Source of the DNA: Lasioglossum baleicum
Lineage: Eukaryota; Arthropoda; Insecta; Hymenoptera; Halictidae
Assembly: GCF_051020765.1 (NCBI RefSeq)
Contig: NW_027469575.1
Coordinates: 1 to 64,000, forward strand
Reading direction: 5' to 3'
DNA: 64,000 nucleotides
Shown: positions 35,456-46,600 of the stretch, piece by piece
How positions within the stretch are numbered: the stretch's first letter is position 1
How the letters are laid out: the number at the start of each line of letters is the position of its first letter
The notes under the pieces: model-generated
Databases searched by the model: none
What the model was told of the DNA's origin: nothing
What the model saw: only the letters and a program-made list of their open reading frames with translations
Made by a program: the position numbers and the translations under genes

Positions 35456-38200
35456 GCAAAGGCCATGTATAATAAGTCCTCGGGCAATGTAAATTGTTCA
35501 ATTTTTCTCATTTTCCTTTCTTTCCTTTATTCCAATTAATTAAAAAAAAATTTTTATTTCCCTCTTTGGATTTCTTTTTTTCTTGTATATGTATTTATGT
35601 ACGCGAATGCGTTTATAAGAGCGGATGTATCTTGCTTCTCTATGAATGTATGCACCTTTGCAAACTACCTACGTTTGTAGTATGTCATGCACAAATCTTT
35701 CCTGTCGATTTTATATATATTGATAAAGAAGGGAGTAGATATCAGAATAAAGATTCTGAAACAACGGCAAAAAGAAAATAATATTTTATAGCGTGCATCA
35801 GTTCTGAACGCGTTGCTAACAAAGAAGCAATTAATCAAACTTCTGCATTTAAAGTTCCAGCAATAGAGCGCGAAGGTAAAATAATTATACCTGAAAAAGG
35901 TAGAAAGAATATTTATTCTATATATTCACTTTTAAATCTTTTATTACTCATGCAAGGTATATATCTCTTTGAGTGTCTCCTCAGAAAGAAAAAAGAAGAG
36001 CGTACATGATGCAGCCCTGCTAAACCTTCAGTTTTAATCTAATGTTTATATAAACAACTCTTCTCGAAATTTAGAGCTTATATACCTATAAATTTATTCA
36101 CTGCTCACATCCTAGATAGATTTATCGAGATTACATGTTAATATTGCAGGAAAAGTTTCGAGTTTGCGCGAATAATTGATATATTCGCTATTTTTGAATT
36201 AAAGTTAATCGATTTCAGCGTTAGACATATGACGGCTAGAACACCGCCACTACACATTTGGCAGATGGCCGTATAAATCAAGGCTGAAGAATTTCCATTT
36301 GTTCTTTTCTTAACGTACCACAGGTAACTTCAGGCATACAGGAGTGACAGTCATTGTTCTATGGATTGCGATGGATATCGTGGATGTTACGTCAAGAATT
36401 AGACTGGGGCTTGACAGTTGCTTTCCGTCAACACGACTTTCCCGCGCGCGAATTGGCAGTATTTTTCTCCCCCAAGGAAACCGCTGCCCTTTCCTTCTCC
36501 GCGAACCCGATAGCCTTTACAAGGCCTAGGAGCAGAAGAGCTTCAAGATGTCAAAAAATTGAAAGCTGCATCGTGCCGCACTCCTAATGAAACGTATTAT
36601 AAATGTTATAAATATTCAAATCGGTATAACTAAACAAGGATTGAAAAAAATATTTGAATCTCTCTCAATTTAAGAGTGTACTAGATAGATTTCACTGTAC
36701 CATTCATCGTTCAATTATAATGAACATTTGTAAAAGGGGATTGTAGTTTCTCGTAATTTTGAACACGTCTCATTTAGTGTCGTATAGTAATATTAAAAAT
36801 GGACAAATGTTTTAGAAATGGTACTATCATGCTTCATAGTCCAGATCAACTATCGGAGAAAAGACTTCATATTAAAACCAACTTTTCTGAAATGATTTTT
36901 TACTGCGTTTTGGAGTATTGACCGCACAATGCGCTGTTGATACCTCTGTTTGTAGCGCGTCCTTCATCCTGTTCAAGTATGCGTTCGCCCCAAGTTGGCA
37001 CAGCGAGTTCTCATTTTGACTGTCTGATTCCGCTGACACACTCTCGATTATAGGGTCCCGGCTTATAATTTAAAAGATGATGAAAAGAACTTCTCTAAAC
37101 ATTCGTAGAAAAGATTAGACTTTGAACAGCTTATGAGACAAGATCGAAACGACAGCAGTAGCTATACGTCCTCGCTATTCGCAAAAATAATTGCGCACAA
37201 ATTTCAATCATTCGAGAGATTCCATAGACACGCAGATATTCTATGATCATTCCAATAGAAGGACAAGTTCTAAATCGTTCGTGAAAACTTCAGGTTAATT
37301 TCTAACATCCAACAGCAACTATGATTCTAATCATTGATGAAGGCAATATAATCGGGATTGTCTGAGCCATAGTGCGCTACACGCGTATTTAATCGAATTA
37401 TATGTTAGATATTAACATATAAACGTACTAAATGACTGTTTCGAAATTCGAAACACTTGCAGTTGTACTTCGTTAAGCTTGTTTCGTTGCTATAAGTATT
37501 ATCGGTTCTACCACCTATACTCGTGAGTTAAGATTTTATACGATAGTAAATATCGTCTAATATGTTACATACATTTGCTTCTAATTGATATTATCAACAT
37601 TACTGAACACATGTTTTCAGCTGATATCTTGATGGTCGTACCGACTTACACTGCGGACTGCATTAATTTTGGGATTGCAATTAAAAAGGAAAGACAAAGA
37701 GGTCTGAAGGTAAATTTAAAGGAAAACAAATTTACGATTTAAGTTATCTATACTTTCATAGTCGATGCATTTCTGGATACAATTCATAGACGGATATACA
37801 TAATATAGTTGGTTAACACTCTGTATACGGTTCATCAGATATCTCGTATATAACAGACAGAGCTCCGTGTTAGTCATAAGAGATATCCCGTTTTCATGTT
37901 TTTTCGATTTAATTGGCAACTCCAGGAATTAATCATAGTTCTTGTTACGTTACCAAAGCAATATCGTATGACAATTGGTAGCGAAATAAACGAATGTCAT
38001 ATTTTCGAGTGAGTGGAAAATAATCGGTCAGTGTAGCCATTGCATGGGTAGACCTATTTCGATCGTGCATACCACCTTATATTGTCTTTTATCGTTGTAT
38101 AACATTTTATGATTCAAAAGCTTGCGTTTTCAATTGTCGAGGACCAGTTTCTCACTTATTTGACGAAAATGGCTCTACTTCTAAAAAGGATGCAAAATTT
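34020..38200. other. Long spacer without recognised genes
   Basis: No credible coding frames. A dinucleotide microsatellite lies at 35402-35449. The block 36230-36600 is richer in G+C and could be an unidentified repeat or a decayed exon, but no motif is readable. The remainder is AT-rich. Confidence 0.45.
35402..35449. repeat. (AT)24 microsatellite
   Basis: Forty-eight bases of uninterrupted AT dinucleotides. Likely length-variable and a possible cruciform. Confidence 0.97.
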
Positions 38201-38209
38201 CTCAAATAA

Positions 38210-38533
38210 ATGAAGGAAAACAAAAATCAAAATGAAATATTATTTGATAATTTGTCGAAAGCACCAAATAACACTTCAGATGAAAATGAAAATAGTGACA
38301 ATAGCAGCATTTCTGAATTAATACACAATATTTCAAGCGAAAGTGAAGATTCAAAAATGAAAGCTGATGTGTCGAACAATGGACGGAATAGGATATTATT
38401 TCCAATTTGGAACTTTTCAAAGGAATTTCTGGCACGTCTAAATTATGATAAAAAGAAAAAAAAATGCAATGTGAAGGAAACAGTCGATTTCATATTTGGC
38501 AATGGACTTATTAAATTATTAGCGAGAAGATAA
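38210..38533 (+). pseudogene. Acidic N-terminal fragment, probably of a piggyBac-like transposase
   Basis: A 107-codon open frame rich in Asn, Ser, Glu and Asp (DENENSDNSSISELIHNISS, SESEDSKMKADVS) that ends in a lysine run and a stop. Acidic, serine-rich leaders like this commonly precede the transposase domain in piggyBac-type proteins, and a clear piggyBac core fragment lies about 200 bases downstream on the same strand (38740-38945). The link between the two is inferred from position. The intervening sequence has stops and reads partly as MEECFIYGNKEIAWNIYLME. Confidence 0.4.
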
Positions 38534-38739
38534 ATCGTTGTCACTCACAAAATTTGCATAAATATAAGTCTAATTCGAAACAAGGAAAATGGAAGAATGT
38601 TTCATATACGGGAATAAAGAAATTGCATGGAATATTTATTTAATGGAGCAAGTAAGTACGAAAGTGTAGGGTAAAAGGATACTTATCCGTAGATCCATAA
38701 TTGACAACGCCTATCTTTTCAAAACAGACAGAGAGGAGC

Positions 38740-38945
38740 AGGTATAAATGCGTCACGAAATATTACATTTTAAGCATAACATGAAAATTAATGAAAATAG
38801 TGACAGACTGTACAAAGTAGAATCTGTGTATAGTTATCTAAGAGAAAAATTTTAGACTGTTTATAGCCTTCGTTGAAGGAATCCTGTCGCTAAATGAGGT
38901 CATGATCCCTTGGTATGGAAAATTAAAATTTAATACGTAGATTCA
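38740..38945 (+). pseudogene. piggyBac-like transposase core fragment
   Basis: Reads MRHEILHFKHNM, then DRLYKVESVYSYLREKF, a stop, and after a frame change VEGILSLNEVMIPWYGKLKF. These correspond to the piggyBac blocks containing HFxxN, DRLxKVxPxxxxLxxKF and LSxDExMIPFxGRxxF. The catalytic aspartate of the last motif is read as Asn (LSLNEVM), a further sign of decay. It belongs to a different piggyBac subgroup from the fragment at 25.9 kb. Confidence 0.75.
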
Positions 38946-38959
38946 CGAAAGCTTGCCGA

Positions 38960-40180
38960 ATATTAACCAAACTGGTTATACTGGGTGTCCCACGAATCGT
39001 TCGCCACGATTTCTCAAATGCTTACGATAATCTGAGAAACAAATGTTTTCAACCAAAGTTACTATGTTTTCCGTGTTTTATATAATTCCGAAAAAGAAAC
39101 TAAAGAAATATACTTCTATCCAAAAATTTGGAAGTACTAATCCAACATCGTCCTATACTTATATCTGGTCGAATTTAACAGCCTAATATACCATGACCTT
39201 TGCATGATTTTGGTGGCAAAAGAATGAAAATTTGAGGAAACTGCTGATCGCTCTCGCAGCTTTCGGGAGCCAGCTTTTTACATCTAGGTGCTCGATCGTC
39301 TAATTGCTAGGGGCACGTGCCACAGACGTTTCTCGAGGGTTCTGAGTTGTATAGAACCGCGGTCGCGACACGTGCACCCCACCATGGCCTGTGTACAGCC
39401 GATCGTCGTTTTGTCGCGCCGAGGAATATTCCGGATGGCGATGGTACCTGATAGGGCGCCCGCGGCACGCACACTCGCACGATTCGCTACTGGCCATACT
39501 TTATATATCTAATGTATGACATTTTCTCTTTCTTTTCGGGACACATTAAAAAAAAAAGAAAAAAAAAGTGCAGACCTTAGAAGTGCGTCCGTACTCAATC
39601 TGTTAATTTATATAAGAATAGTTATATACCTCATTGAAACGTAGAAGTAATAATATACTGCAATTAATTACGAATTTATCCTTATATTTCGTTATTGGTT
39701 ATTAAAAATAACTACATGTAGTCTACGTAACCACCTTTTGAAAACTTGGTACAAAATTATTATAACGTAAGCTAGATTGTGCTATTGCAAAATTAAAATT
39801 TGCTACTACTATGTAATAACTTTTATTTATAATGATTTAAAGCGAAAATAAAATATTATGCAAGTATAGTTATTAAATAATTTGTCAAACTTCGTATATC
39901 TCCAAACCTCGAAATATATATTCTTTGAAAGTGAATCTTTACATTAACGTCTTTATGACATATGCAACGTTTTATTGATAAAAAGGCATGTAGAATAACT
40001 CGATATACATGAATATTTTAAAGAACAATAAAGTCCGTGTCAAAAAAGATTTATTCGAATAATCAAAGTTAAAAGCTTTATAAAATAGTAATTCTGATGA
40101 AATTATTACATTTTCGCGTATTATGTATTCCATTCGACAGTTACATTTTGTCTTTCATAAATGTAAGTATAACGATCTTG
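38960..40180. other. Spacer with a G+C-rich block and A-rich end
   Basis: The block 39270-39500 is CpG-rich with overlapping ORFs on both strands that look like composition artefacts. It is followed at 39549-39568 by an A-rich run (AAAAAAAAAAGAAAAAAAAA), so it might be a retroposed RNA. No flanking duplication was found. Confidence 0.3.
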
Positions 40181-40201
40181 TTACAGTGCTATAGACTATT
40201 G

Positions 40202-40804
40202 GATGAGAAGTGGATGAGAAGCGGTGGGAGGTGGACATTCCACCTCACGCAGGTGCTCTCCGGACACGGATGTTTCGGAGAGTACCTGAACAGGATCGGG
40301 CGTGAGGTAACGCCAGGGTGTCACCACTGTGACGCGGAAATGGATTCCGCACAGCACACCCTGGAGGAGTGTCCGGCCTGGACAAACGAATGGCGAACGC
40401 TGCAGAGCGACGTAGGGCGGAACCTCTCGCTCTTAGCCATCGTGCCTAGCTTGGTGGAGAGCGAGTGGAATTGGCGAGACATGGCCTCCATTTGTGAGCA
40501 GATGATGCTCAAAAAGGAGGCGGCGGAGTGGGTCCGAGAAAAAGCGTGTCAGGTCCACTCACGCGAAGGAAGGCGTTTTCCGCGAGCGCACCGCAGACTC
40601 GCCGATGCGCCTGCCGAACGTTGGTCCGACGGTGTGACTCGGGTAATGTCCGGCGAAGAGCCCCTGGCGGCGAGGCCAGTTGCCGACCCACTGTCAATGG
40701 GGACCGCGGCCAGTCGGGTGGGCCCGGTTAACAGTGGAGCGCGGCTCGGAGTGGATAACGTCGCGTCGTGGTTGCGCGGCGTCGTTGACAAGCAAAGAGG
40801 GTAA
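40202..40804 (+). CDS. R1-like ORF2 C-terminal region (partial)
   Basis: An open frame of about 200 codons inside the element. The annotated ATG at 40097 lies in host DNA and is accidental. The product holds TFHLTQVLSGHGCFGEYLNR, then the C-terminal zinc knuckle of R1-clade ORF2 (CHHCDAEMDSAQHTLEECPAW, pattern CxxCx7-8HxxxxC), followed by TNEWRTL and a helical, basic/proline-rich tail ending DKQRG. In R1-type elements this region follows the reverse transcriptase and is thought to bind target RNA/DNA. There are no stops or frame breaks. Codon use is strongly G+C-rich compared with the AT-rich host DNA on either side. Confidence 0.9.
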   Translation, partial: DEKWMRSGGRWTFHLTQVLSGHGCFGEYLNRIGREVTPGCHHCDAEMDSAQHTLEECPAWTNEWRTLQSDVGRNLSLLAIVPSLVESEWNWRDMASICEQMMLKKEAAEWVREKACQVHSREGRRFPRAHRRLADAPAERWSDGVTRVMSGEEPLAARPVADPLSMGTAASRVGPVNSGARLGVDNVASWLRGVVDKQRG

Positions 40805-40900
40805 GCCCGGCAAGGACGAAGACGGGCTCGATGGTGATTGAACGAGCCGCAGGGGGGCACTGGCATCTTAGGTGAGTTCATTCGACACCAGATTTCACGG

Positions 40901-40917
40901 TGCCCCCCCCCCCCCCT
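40901..40917. repeat. Poly-C tract in the R1-like 3' UTR
   Basis: A run of about 15 C within the retrotransposon 3' UTR. Confidence 0.85.
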
Positions 40918-41196
40918 TGGATTATGAGATTGACCACCGTGGGGGGTTTAGTCGGTACAAATCCGATCCTCCCCCTGAGGAGGACATGGTATCTTGTTGA
41001 AGATTCCCCCCCGCATCAGAAAAAAAAAAAGTGCTATAGACTATTATTCACTCAAAGTTTTTATATTATCGTTTAATTATCATACTTCAATTAACTCTCT
41101 ACCTGTTCTAATAATATTGTAATTTTGCTATATACATTGTCAAAAGCGTCGAATTATGTACATTTTTGTTAAAAATTACGAACGGCTCGTGCTTAA

Positions 41197-41437
41197 CACA
41201 TTGACAGCCGGCGGAATGTGAGACATTTAAAGCATGAGCGCGGCAATGTATCGACCACGTAAAACCCAAACGCCGGTTTTATTCGCATTTTCGTAAAATA
41301 GTATATTTCGATTATGTATTCGTCATATACAATTTAATAGAAAAGAAAAATAGAAACAAAATTGAAATTATCGCGGTGTCGACGCTCAGGCGACAGACAT
41401 AGAAATCCGCGTTTTCACGGGGCCGGCTGTCAACGTG
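41197..41437. mobile_element. TTAA-flanked MITE 1 (piggyBac type)
   Basis: A 241-bp element between TTAA at 41193-41196 and TTAA at 41438-41441. The ends are CACATTGACAGCCGGC on the left and, on the other strand, CACGTTGACAGCCGGC on the right, so 15 of 16 bases match. No coding capacity. Confidence 0.9.
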
Positions 41438-41441
41438 TTAA

Positions 41442-41739
41442 CACTTTGCCGGCCGCTGTCACGCTGGCGAGACTTTTTTTTCTCCAGCAGTGATGCTTAA
41501 TTTCTATGTTTGTGTAGGGAGACACAATGTTGCAGAGCTATGTTTGACAAATAGGGAACCGTGGTTTCAACTGTTTTACCCTCCCAATTTACTAGATTGT
41601 GTTTTATTGAAATCTTTAAATACTTTGCTTATGTTGCGAATGATTGCATAAATACCATCGTTGGAGAGTAATAGGACTTGGGTGAATCTCATCGGTGGCA
41701 GCGCAATAGCGATTCGAGAAATGTGCGGCAGGCAAAGTG
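41442..41739. mobile_element. TTAA-flanked MITE 2, sharing its left TTAA with MITE 1
   Basis: A 298-bp element between TTAA at 41438-41441 and TTAA at 41740-41743. Left end CACTTTGCCGGCCGC; right end on the other strand CACTTTGCCTGCCGC. The ends resemble those of MITE 1 only in the first bases and the GCCGGC core, so it is a related but different family. It is inserted exactly next to MITE 1, with one TTAA serving both. Confidence 0.9.
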
Positions 41740-41834
41740 TTAAAATGCTCTGTATTATTTTATTTACTATATACCTTTCGCATATATTGTGAAATTACGT
41801 TCTATTACGATATAAATTTCGAATTACGAATTAG

Positions 41835-43616
41835 TGAGGTGAACGAAGACTATAGTATACCAAAAGAGAAGTTGGCTGTCGCCCGTAAGCGTGGTCTAAC
41901 CGAAATGATATTTGTTATTAAAATAGCTGGTCCATTAGCAGAACTAGGATTACAACTTGAAGAGGGCATGACAGGCTGTACAAGTCGTTTTGTAAAAAGT
42001 AGCTACTTATGCGGTGAGATTGACTGCTTATGCAGTACCAGGTTTGTATTCAAATATTTATTATATCTGTTATCTTACTTAACTGGGAGAAACTACAGGT
42101 TTAAAACGATTTGATGCATAAAAATGTCTTTTTGCAAAGTTCAATGCAATTAATTTCTATATACGACAAGAGAATAATTTTTATCGCTTTGAATACCTCC
42201 ATTATTTATATGAATATAGACAAATTTTTAGTCGATGGATAATTTTTTGAGATTTTAGGATCACTTCTAACTTTTAAAAGCCATGTTAAATTTTTTTATA
42301 TGTAAAAAAGGATCGTGTAACGCTATCCAACATATTTAACTTTCTCTCAAATCTGTAATATCTATAACGTAACTTTCGTAGAGTTTACTTTTCTGGATAC
42401 GAATCTGCAATCGAAATATCTCTACACCGCCTACATTAAAAAAAATATGAGTTTTTGGAAAAATGCACCATTTTAGGTAAAACGGAGGATTACACGAACC
42501 TTGAAATGTCAGGCAAGTATTTCCCGAATTTATATTTATAATCTAAATATGTATAATTTCCCGAATTTATAATTACGATCATTTGTGCTTTTGAATAATT
42601 GCAATTGGTCATCGAAATTTAAAAGTAAACCACCGGGCATATTTAAAGTATACCACCCTGTATATTTTCATTTTACTTTTACATTTTTTTATGTATCAGT
42701 AAATGTATCACGTAAAAGGTGCAATAACAACTTCCCTTTTCTAAATGTAACCTTATATTATTTCTATCGTATATATTATATATATACTCATACAGGAAGG
42801 TATTCAAATACCTGTGACGTTTAATAAGTGGTTGTTTTACGAGCGCGAGACAGTGAGGTGTGAGTGTGAATGCATATAATTGAATTAGCGATAACATAAA
42901 TATATTTAATTTCTCGTTGCTTACGATCAGTTGTTGAACTAAATGCTGAACTTATATCTTCCAGTTAATATTTTAGACCTTAGCCGACTGTCATCTCATA
43001 AAATTCCTGATCACTGCTTGGATACGAATTGGTTAATCAATTTGTTGTCATGAAGTAAGATTCGTTGATTCGCTCAGAATTATATACATCAGGAAAACGA
43101 GATTCATTGACATAAAAATATTGATTTATTTCTCTCTTTTCCATGTATCCCTGACATTCCAAAATTGTGTTCCTTTATTTCATGTCTTGTTTATTTCATG
43201 TTTCGAAATGTGTCTTATCTCTTACTTATTTCCGTTATGGGCTGTTAGGAATAATTCTTTGATTTGGACCTTCCTTAGGTGAATCTCGATTAAAATTTGA
43301 ACCTTCATAATTTATTGGTAAATACATCGACAAATATCGCGACGAAAAGAAGAACAAATACCTAGTTTCAAATGCATCAATATAACTGAGTGTCAAATAT
43401 TTTGTGTCAGGCCCCATGTTTGAACTAGCAGAAGACGAAATGAAAGTGGTAATAGGAATTCATGGAGACACTGGGTACGAAAAAATGAAATTGAAATCCT
43501 CGAGCGAAATAATTTCATTTATGCTGGAACATGTATGTAAGGCCTTGTGTTTGCCGAATGGAGACTCAATTACAGCTATTATTAACCATTTTGGGGCATT
43601 CAGCCAGTTGGAACAA
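41835..43616 (+). pseudogene. Decayed triokinase / dihydroxyacetone kinase (DAK1 domain), partial
   Basis: Two exon-like blocks. Block 1 (41835-42041; acceptor ATTAG, donor GTTTGT) holds DYSIPKEKLAVARKRGLTEM, IFVIKIAGPLAELGLQLEEG, matching the GRRGLxGTxxxxKxAGAxAExGxxLEE region of DAK1 domains. Block 2 (43411-43616; acceptor TTTGTGTCAG) holds MFELAEDEMKVVIGIHGDTG, then a helix and NHFGAFSQLEQ, matching FELxxxExExGxGIHGExG and VNNLGGxSxLE. The connecting segment (the TxGVxLSxCxxPG part) is missing and so are all other exons. In animals this enzyme phosphorylates dihydroxyacetone and glyceraldehyde and cyclises FAD to cyclic FMN. The match stops abruptly at 43616 with no donor, where base composition also changes, so this is a truncated relic. 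Confidence 0.75.
42045..43405. other. AT-rich intron-like interval of the triokinase relic
   Basis: No further DAK exon could be read here. ORFs at 42585-42824 and 42679-42897 are AT-driven. Confidence 0.5.
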
Positions 43617-43619
43617 AAG

Positions 43620-46600
43620 TCTCCGGGTAGTGCCGCAATAATCTCGGCTATTAATCTGCTCGGAGCAAAGGGATCGCGCGATAAAGCATCTGCAAACGCG
43701 CGCGCCGTTTTAAAAAACAACATTTTTATTTATCGGCAGCACGGTGTATCGACCTTGTCGACGACGTGGAAACGTTGAAAATTCCGCGCTTTTTATTGGC
43801 CCGCTGATTTATTTCAAGAACTCTGGACCGCCGCCTCTCCTCTCCTCTCGCTCTCCGTCCACTCGATGAGCCACTTCGGTTGAAACGCCGCCAGTAGAAT
43901 TGAATAGCCGTTGGCTCGCCTCTGGGAAATTAAGTGTGTACACAGGAAAACGTGCGAAACCAAAAATGTCGCGCCCATCAACACGGCGCGCAGCGGCCCG
44001 CCGCGACCCGGGCCCCTTGCTTTCCACCCCAAACGCTTTAATGGATCCGAAATCTCTCCATCTCTCTAGCGATCGCCGCGAAAGCCCGGACCAAACGCCG
44101 GCCAACATTTACGCGTCGTCCGTTCACCGTGGAAAAACCCAATCCATGCATAGGTTAATCCGTGGTCTGAGCTGTTCGCCATATCGACGCTTTATTTCCC
44201 AATTTACGCCCCGCGTTTTCCCGCCGACTTTTCATTCCGCTTCGCTTACGTCCGACATTGCTTCCGTCTTCTTGCTTATGTCCGAATCTCTGTTCTCATC
44301 TCTTTATCCTTATTCTCGTGGAAAAACACAATCCATGCATAGGTTAAATCCATGGTCCGAGCTGTTCGCCATATCGACGCTTTATTTCCCAATTTACACC
44401 CCGCGTTCTCCTCCCGTCGACTTTTCATTCCACCTTGCGTTCCTTCAATTTCGACCGACATTGTTTTCGTCTTCTTGCTTACGTTCCAATCTCCGTTCCC
44501 ATCTCTTCATTCTTATTCTCGTGGAATATAGTTGTACTCTGGATTATTGCGATTAAATCGCCTCTGTGGATAAGGGTTGGGAAGGTTTGAGGGTTTGAGA
44601 ATTAACGTTTCTTTGATAACGAGGGTTTCATTTAAATCGAAAGATTCACGATACTCGTGAAACTCTCGCTTGGAAATTTGTCATTTTAATTCCTAATCTT
44701 TAGGAATATAACTAGACATTCTCTCCCACGAGTTTCCCTTCCTCTTTCACCCAGTCACTTTGGTCTCATGCACTCGTTCTTTTATTACCGTGTCTCACTC
44801 ACTCTGGTAGTTTGCGGCAGAGAGAATTGCCGATGACGTAATTCTTCCGTGATAACGACAATCCATATTCGGCGAAAAACGAGAAGCAGAGATTACGCAG
44901 AGCATAAAACGTCGTCAATCGAGGTCTCGTTTACCGAGTCACTTGCTAAAAAGTTTCACCTACACCTAATCGCTGCTTCAGCGATGTTGAAAACTTTCCA
45001 CCGAATTAACCACGTGTAAGGAAAACGTTAACGTCCGTGTAATAATGAAATACGGAACATGAATGATCAATCTCTGCCTCGAGTGTCGCGAAAAAGAACA
45101 AAATTTGGCATCAAGGAGAAAGAGACAAACTTTCTTTCTCTCTCGGTTTTCTACTTATGTTACCCGTCTAACCGCCAATTGGGTCTGTTAACGGAGATCC
45201 TACGACCAATTGTGTTCGCAATTTCTCGGAGTTTGCGTCCAGGTGAGCCTTTTCGAGATAAATTTGCATAGACGGGTCGATTTGGAGTCGGGGTTGGAAT
45301 TGGACGCGGAATCGGGAGAAATGGGAAAAAGAGGATCGGGTAAGCAGGTCGGTTTAATCGGCTGGACCGGAACGACGAGAGATTCGGTCGGTATTTTCCC
45401 TTTTTCGCCGGCAGATCAGCAGTTATTATCGATGCAGAGGGGAATTAACATCTGGCTGGCAACGACCGCGGCAGCAATTATCGTTATTAAACGATACGGG
45501 CCGGCGGACTCGATTTAAATCGCTATTCCCGCGACATTGCTCATTAAGCGGAGTTGTAGGCACGTGAAAACGCAATTGGTCCGGTGAAGTTGGAAATGAA
45601 AACGCTCGGAAGAAAGAGAGCGCGGCGGCGTAGGTCCGGAATAGAGGTCGCTGTCTGCGAATTAAACCGCGCAGCATCGCGTCGCGACGCGGTTCCGGTT
45701 CCCGGCTACACTCTGATTCAAACATCGCGGCGGGCTTGTTGACTGTGAAATAACGCGACGGGATGAAAAATTGACCCGAGCTTCTAATCTCCCGGGTGAT
45801 TACCTGTCCGTGTATCTGCTTTTGTTATTTTTAATTACACAATAGTTATGTATGGAATTTTGTTCTATAATTCCAGAATCTGATGTTGATTCCCACGTTT
45901 TGCAATTTTTTTTGGATTAGTGTTTTAATATATTTTATGTATTTTAATATGCTTGATAATAATTTACGGATGTTATTGATTCGAAGTAACTGAGCTCGAG
46001 AAATAAAAGGTGCCGTAATTACACACGCGGACATAGATTTATTTGTGATTTCAGAAAAATGTAGAAAAGTCCATTTTACGGATAATTGCTGTTTAATTAA
46101 CACCGTGGACGGTAACGGTGAAAAATGCAACAAAATGTAGTAGAGTTTCTTTAAAGTCACGGCGTAGAATTTCATAGCTGTCTATCACGCGACTGGGATT
46201 ATAATTTATCGCCTGCAAATGGTCGATACTCGAATTTTTGTTTATCGGATATTTATTCGATATTTTTATTCGTTACCAAGGAATCTCGGAAAAAATCTGA
46301 ATATTTAGGTTCCCCGGTTTTCGCCTGTTCCTCCGTGTCATATGTTCGGCGAGAATAATTGCAAGTAATCGACGCCATTACTCTAAATTTCTTTCTGAAA
46401 CAAACTCCTTTCTCTTAATCCGAATTTTTACAGTCATCTCTCGTATTTTTCGCATTTCTGTCACTCAAATTTATTTATATTCCTCGCTGTTTCTTTTATC
46501 CGAGCGAATGGAGCATCATGGAGGAGAGAAATCGAGATACAGATAAAAGCTTTCTTAGTTTTTTAACGTTACGCGGCAGAATCGCACAACTGATTTCGCG

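Larger units (their letters stand above)
40201..41029 (+). mobile_element. 5'-truncated R1-like non-LTR retrotransposon with target-site duplication
   Basis: An 829-bp insertion between two copies of AGTGCTATAGACTATT (40185-40200 and 41030-41045), a perfect 16-bp target-site duplication. It starts inside ORF2, runs through the ORF2 stop at 40804 and a G+C-rich 3' UTR, and ends in an A tail (41020-41030). The exact duplication, clean open frame and short tail indicate a fairly recent insertion, unlike nearly everything else in the window. Because it is 5'-truncated it has no reverse transcriptase and cannot move itself. The source element must exist elsewhere. Confidence 0.93.

Noticed and set aside
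40097..40200. N-terminal 35 codons of the 235-codon ORF at 40.1 kb
   Set aside because: They lie in host DNA before the target-site duplication. The real coding remnant starts inside the retrotransposon at 40202.
43900..44556. 218-codon ORF
   Set aside because: It runs through a tandem duplication in CpG-rich DNA, is Ser/Pro/Arg-rich without a domain, and opposing frames are also open.
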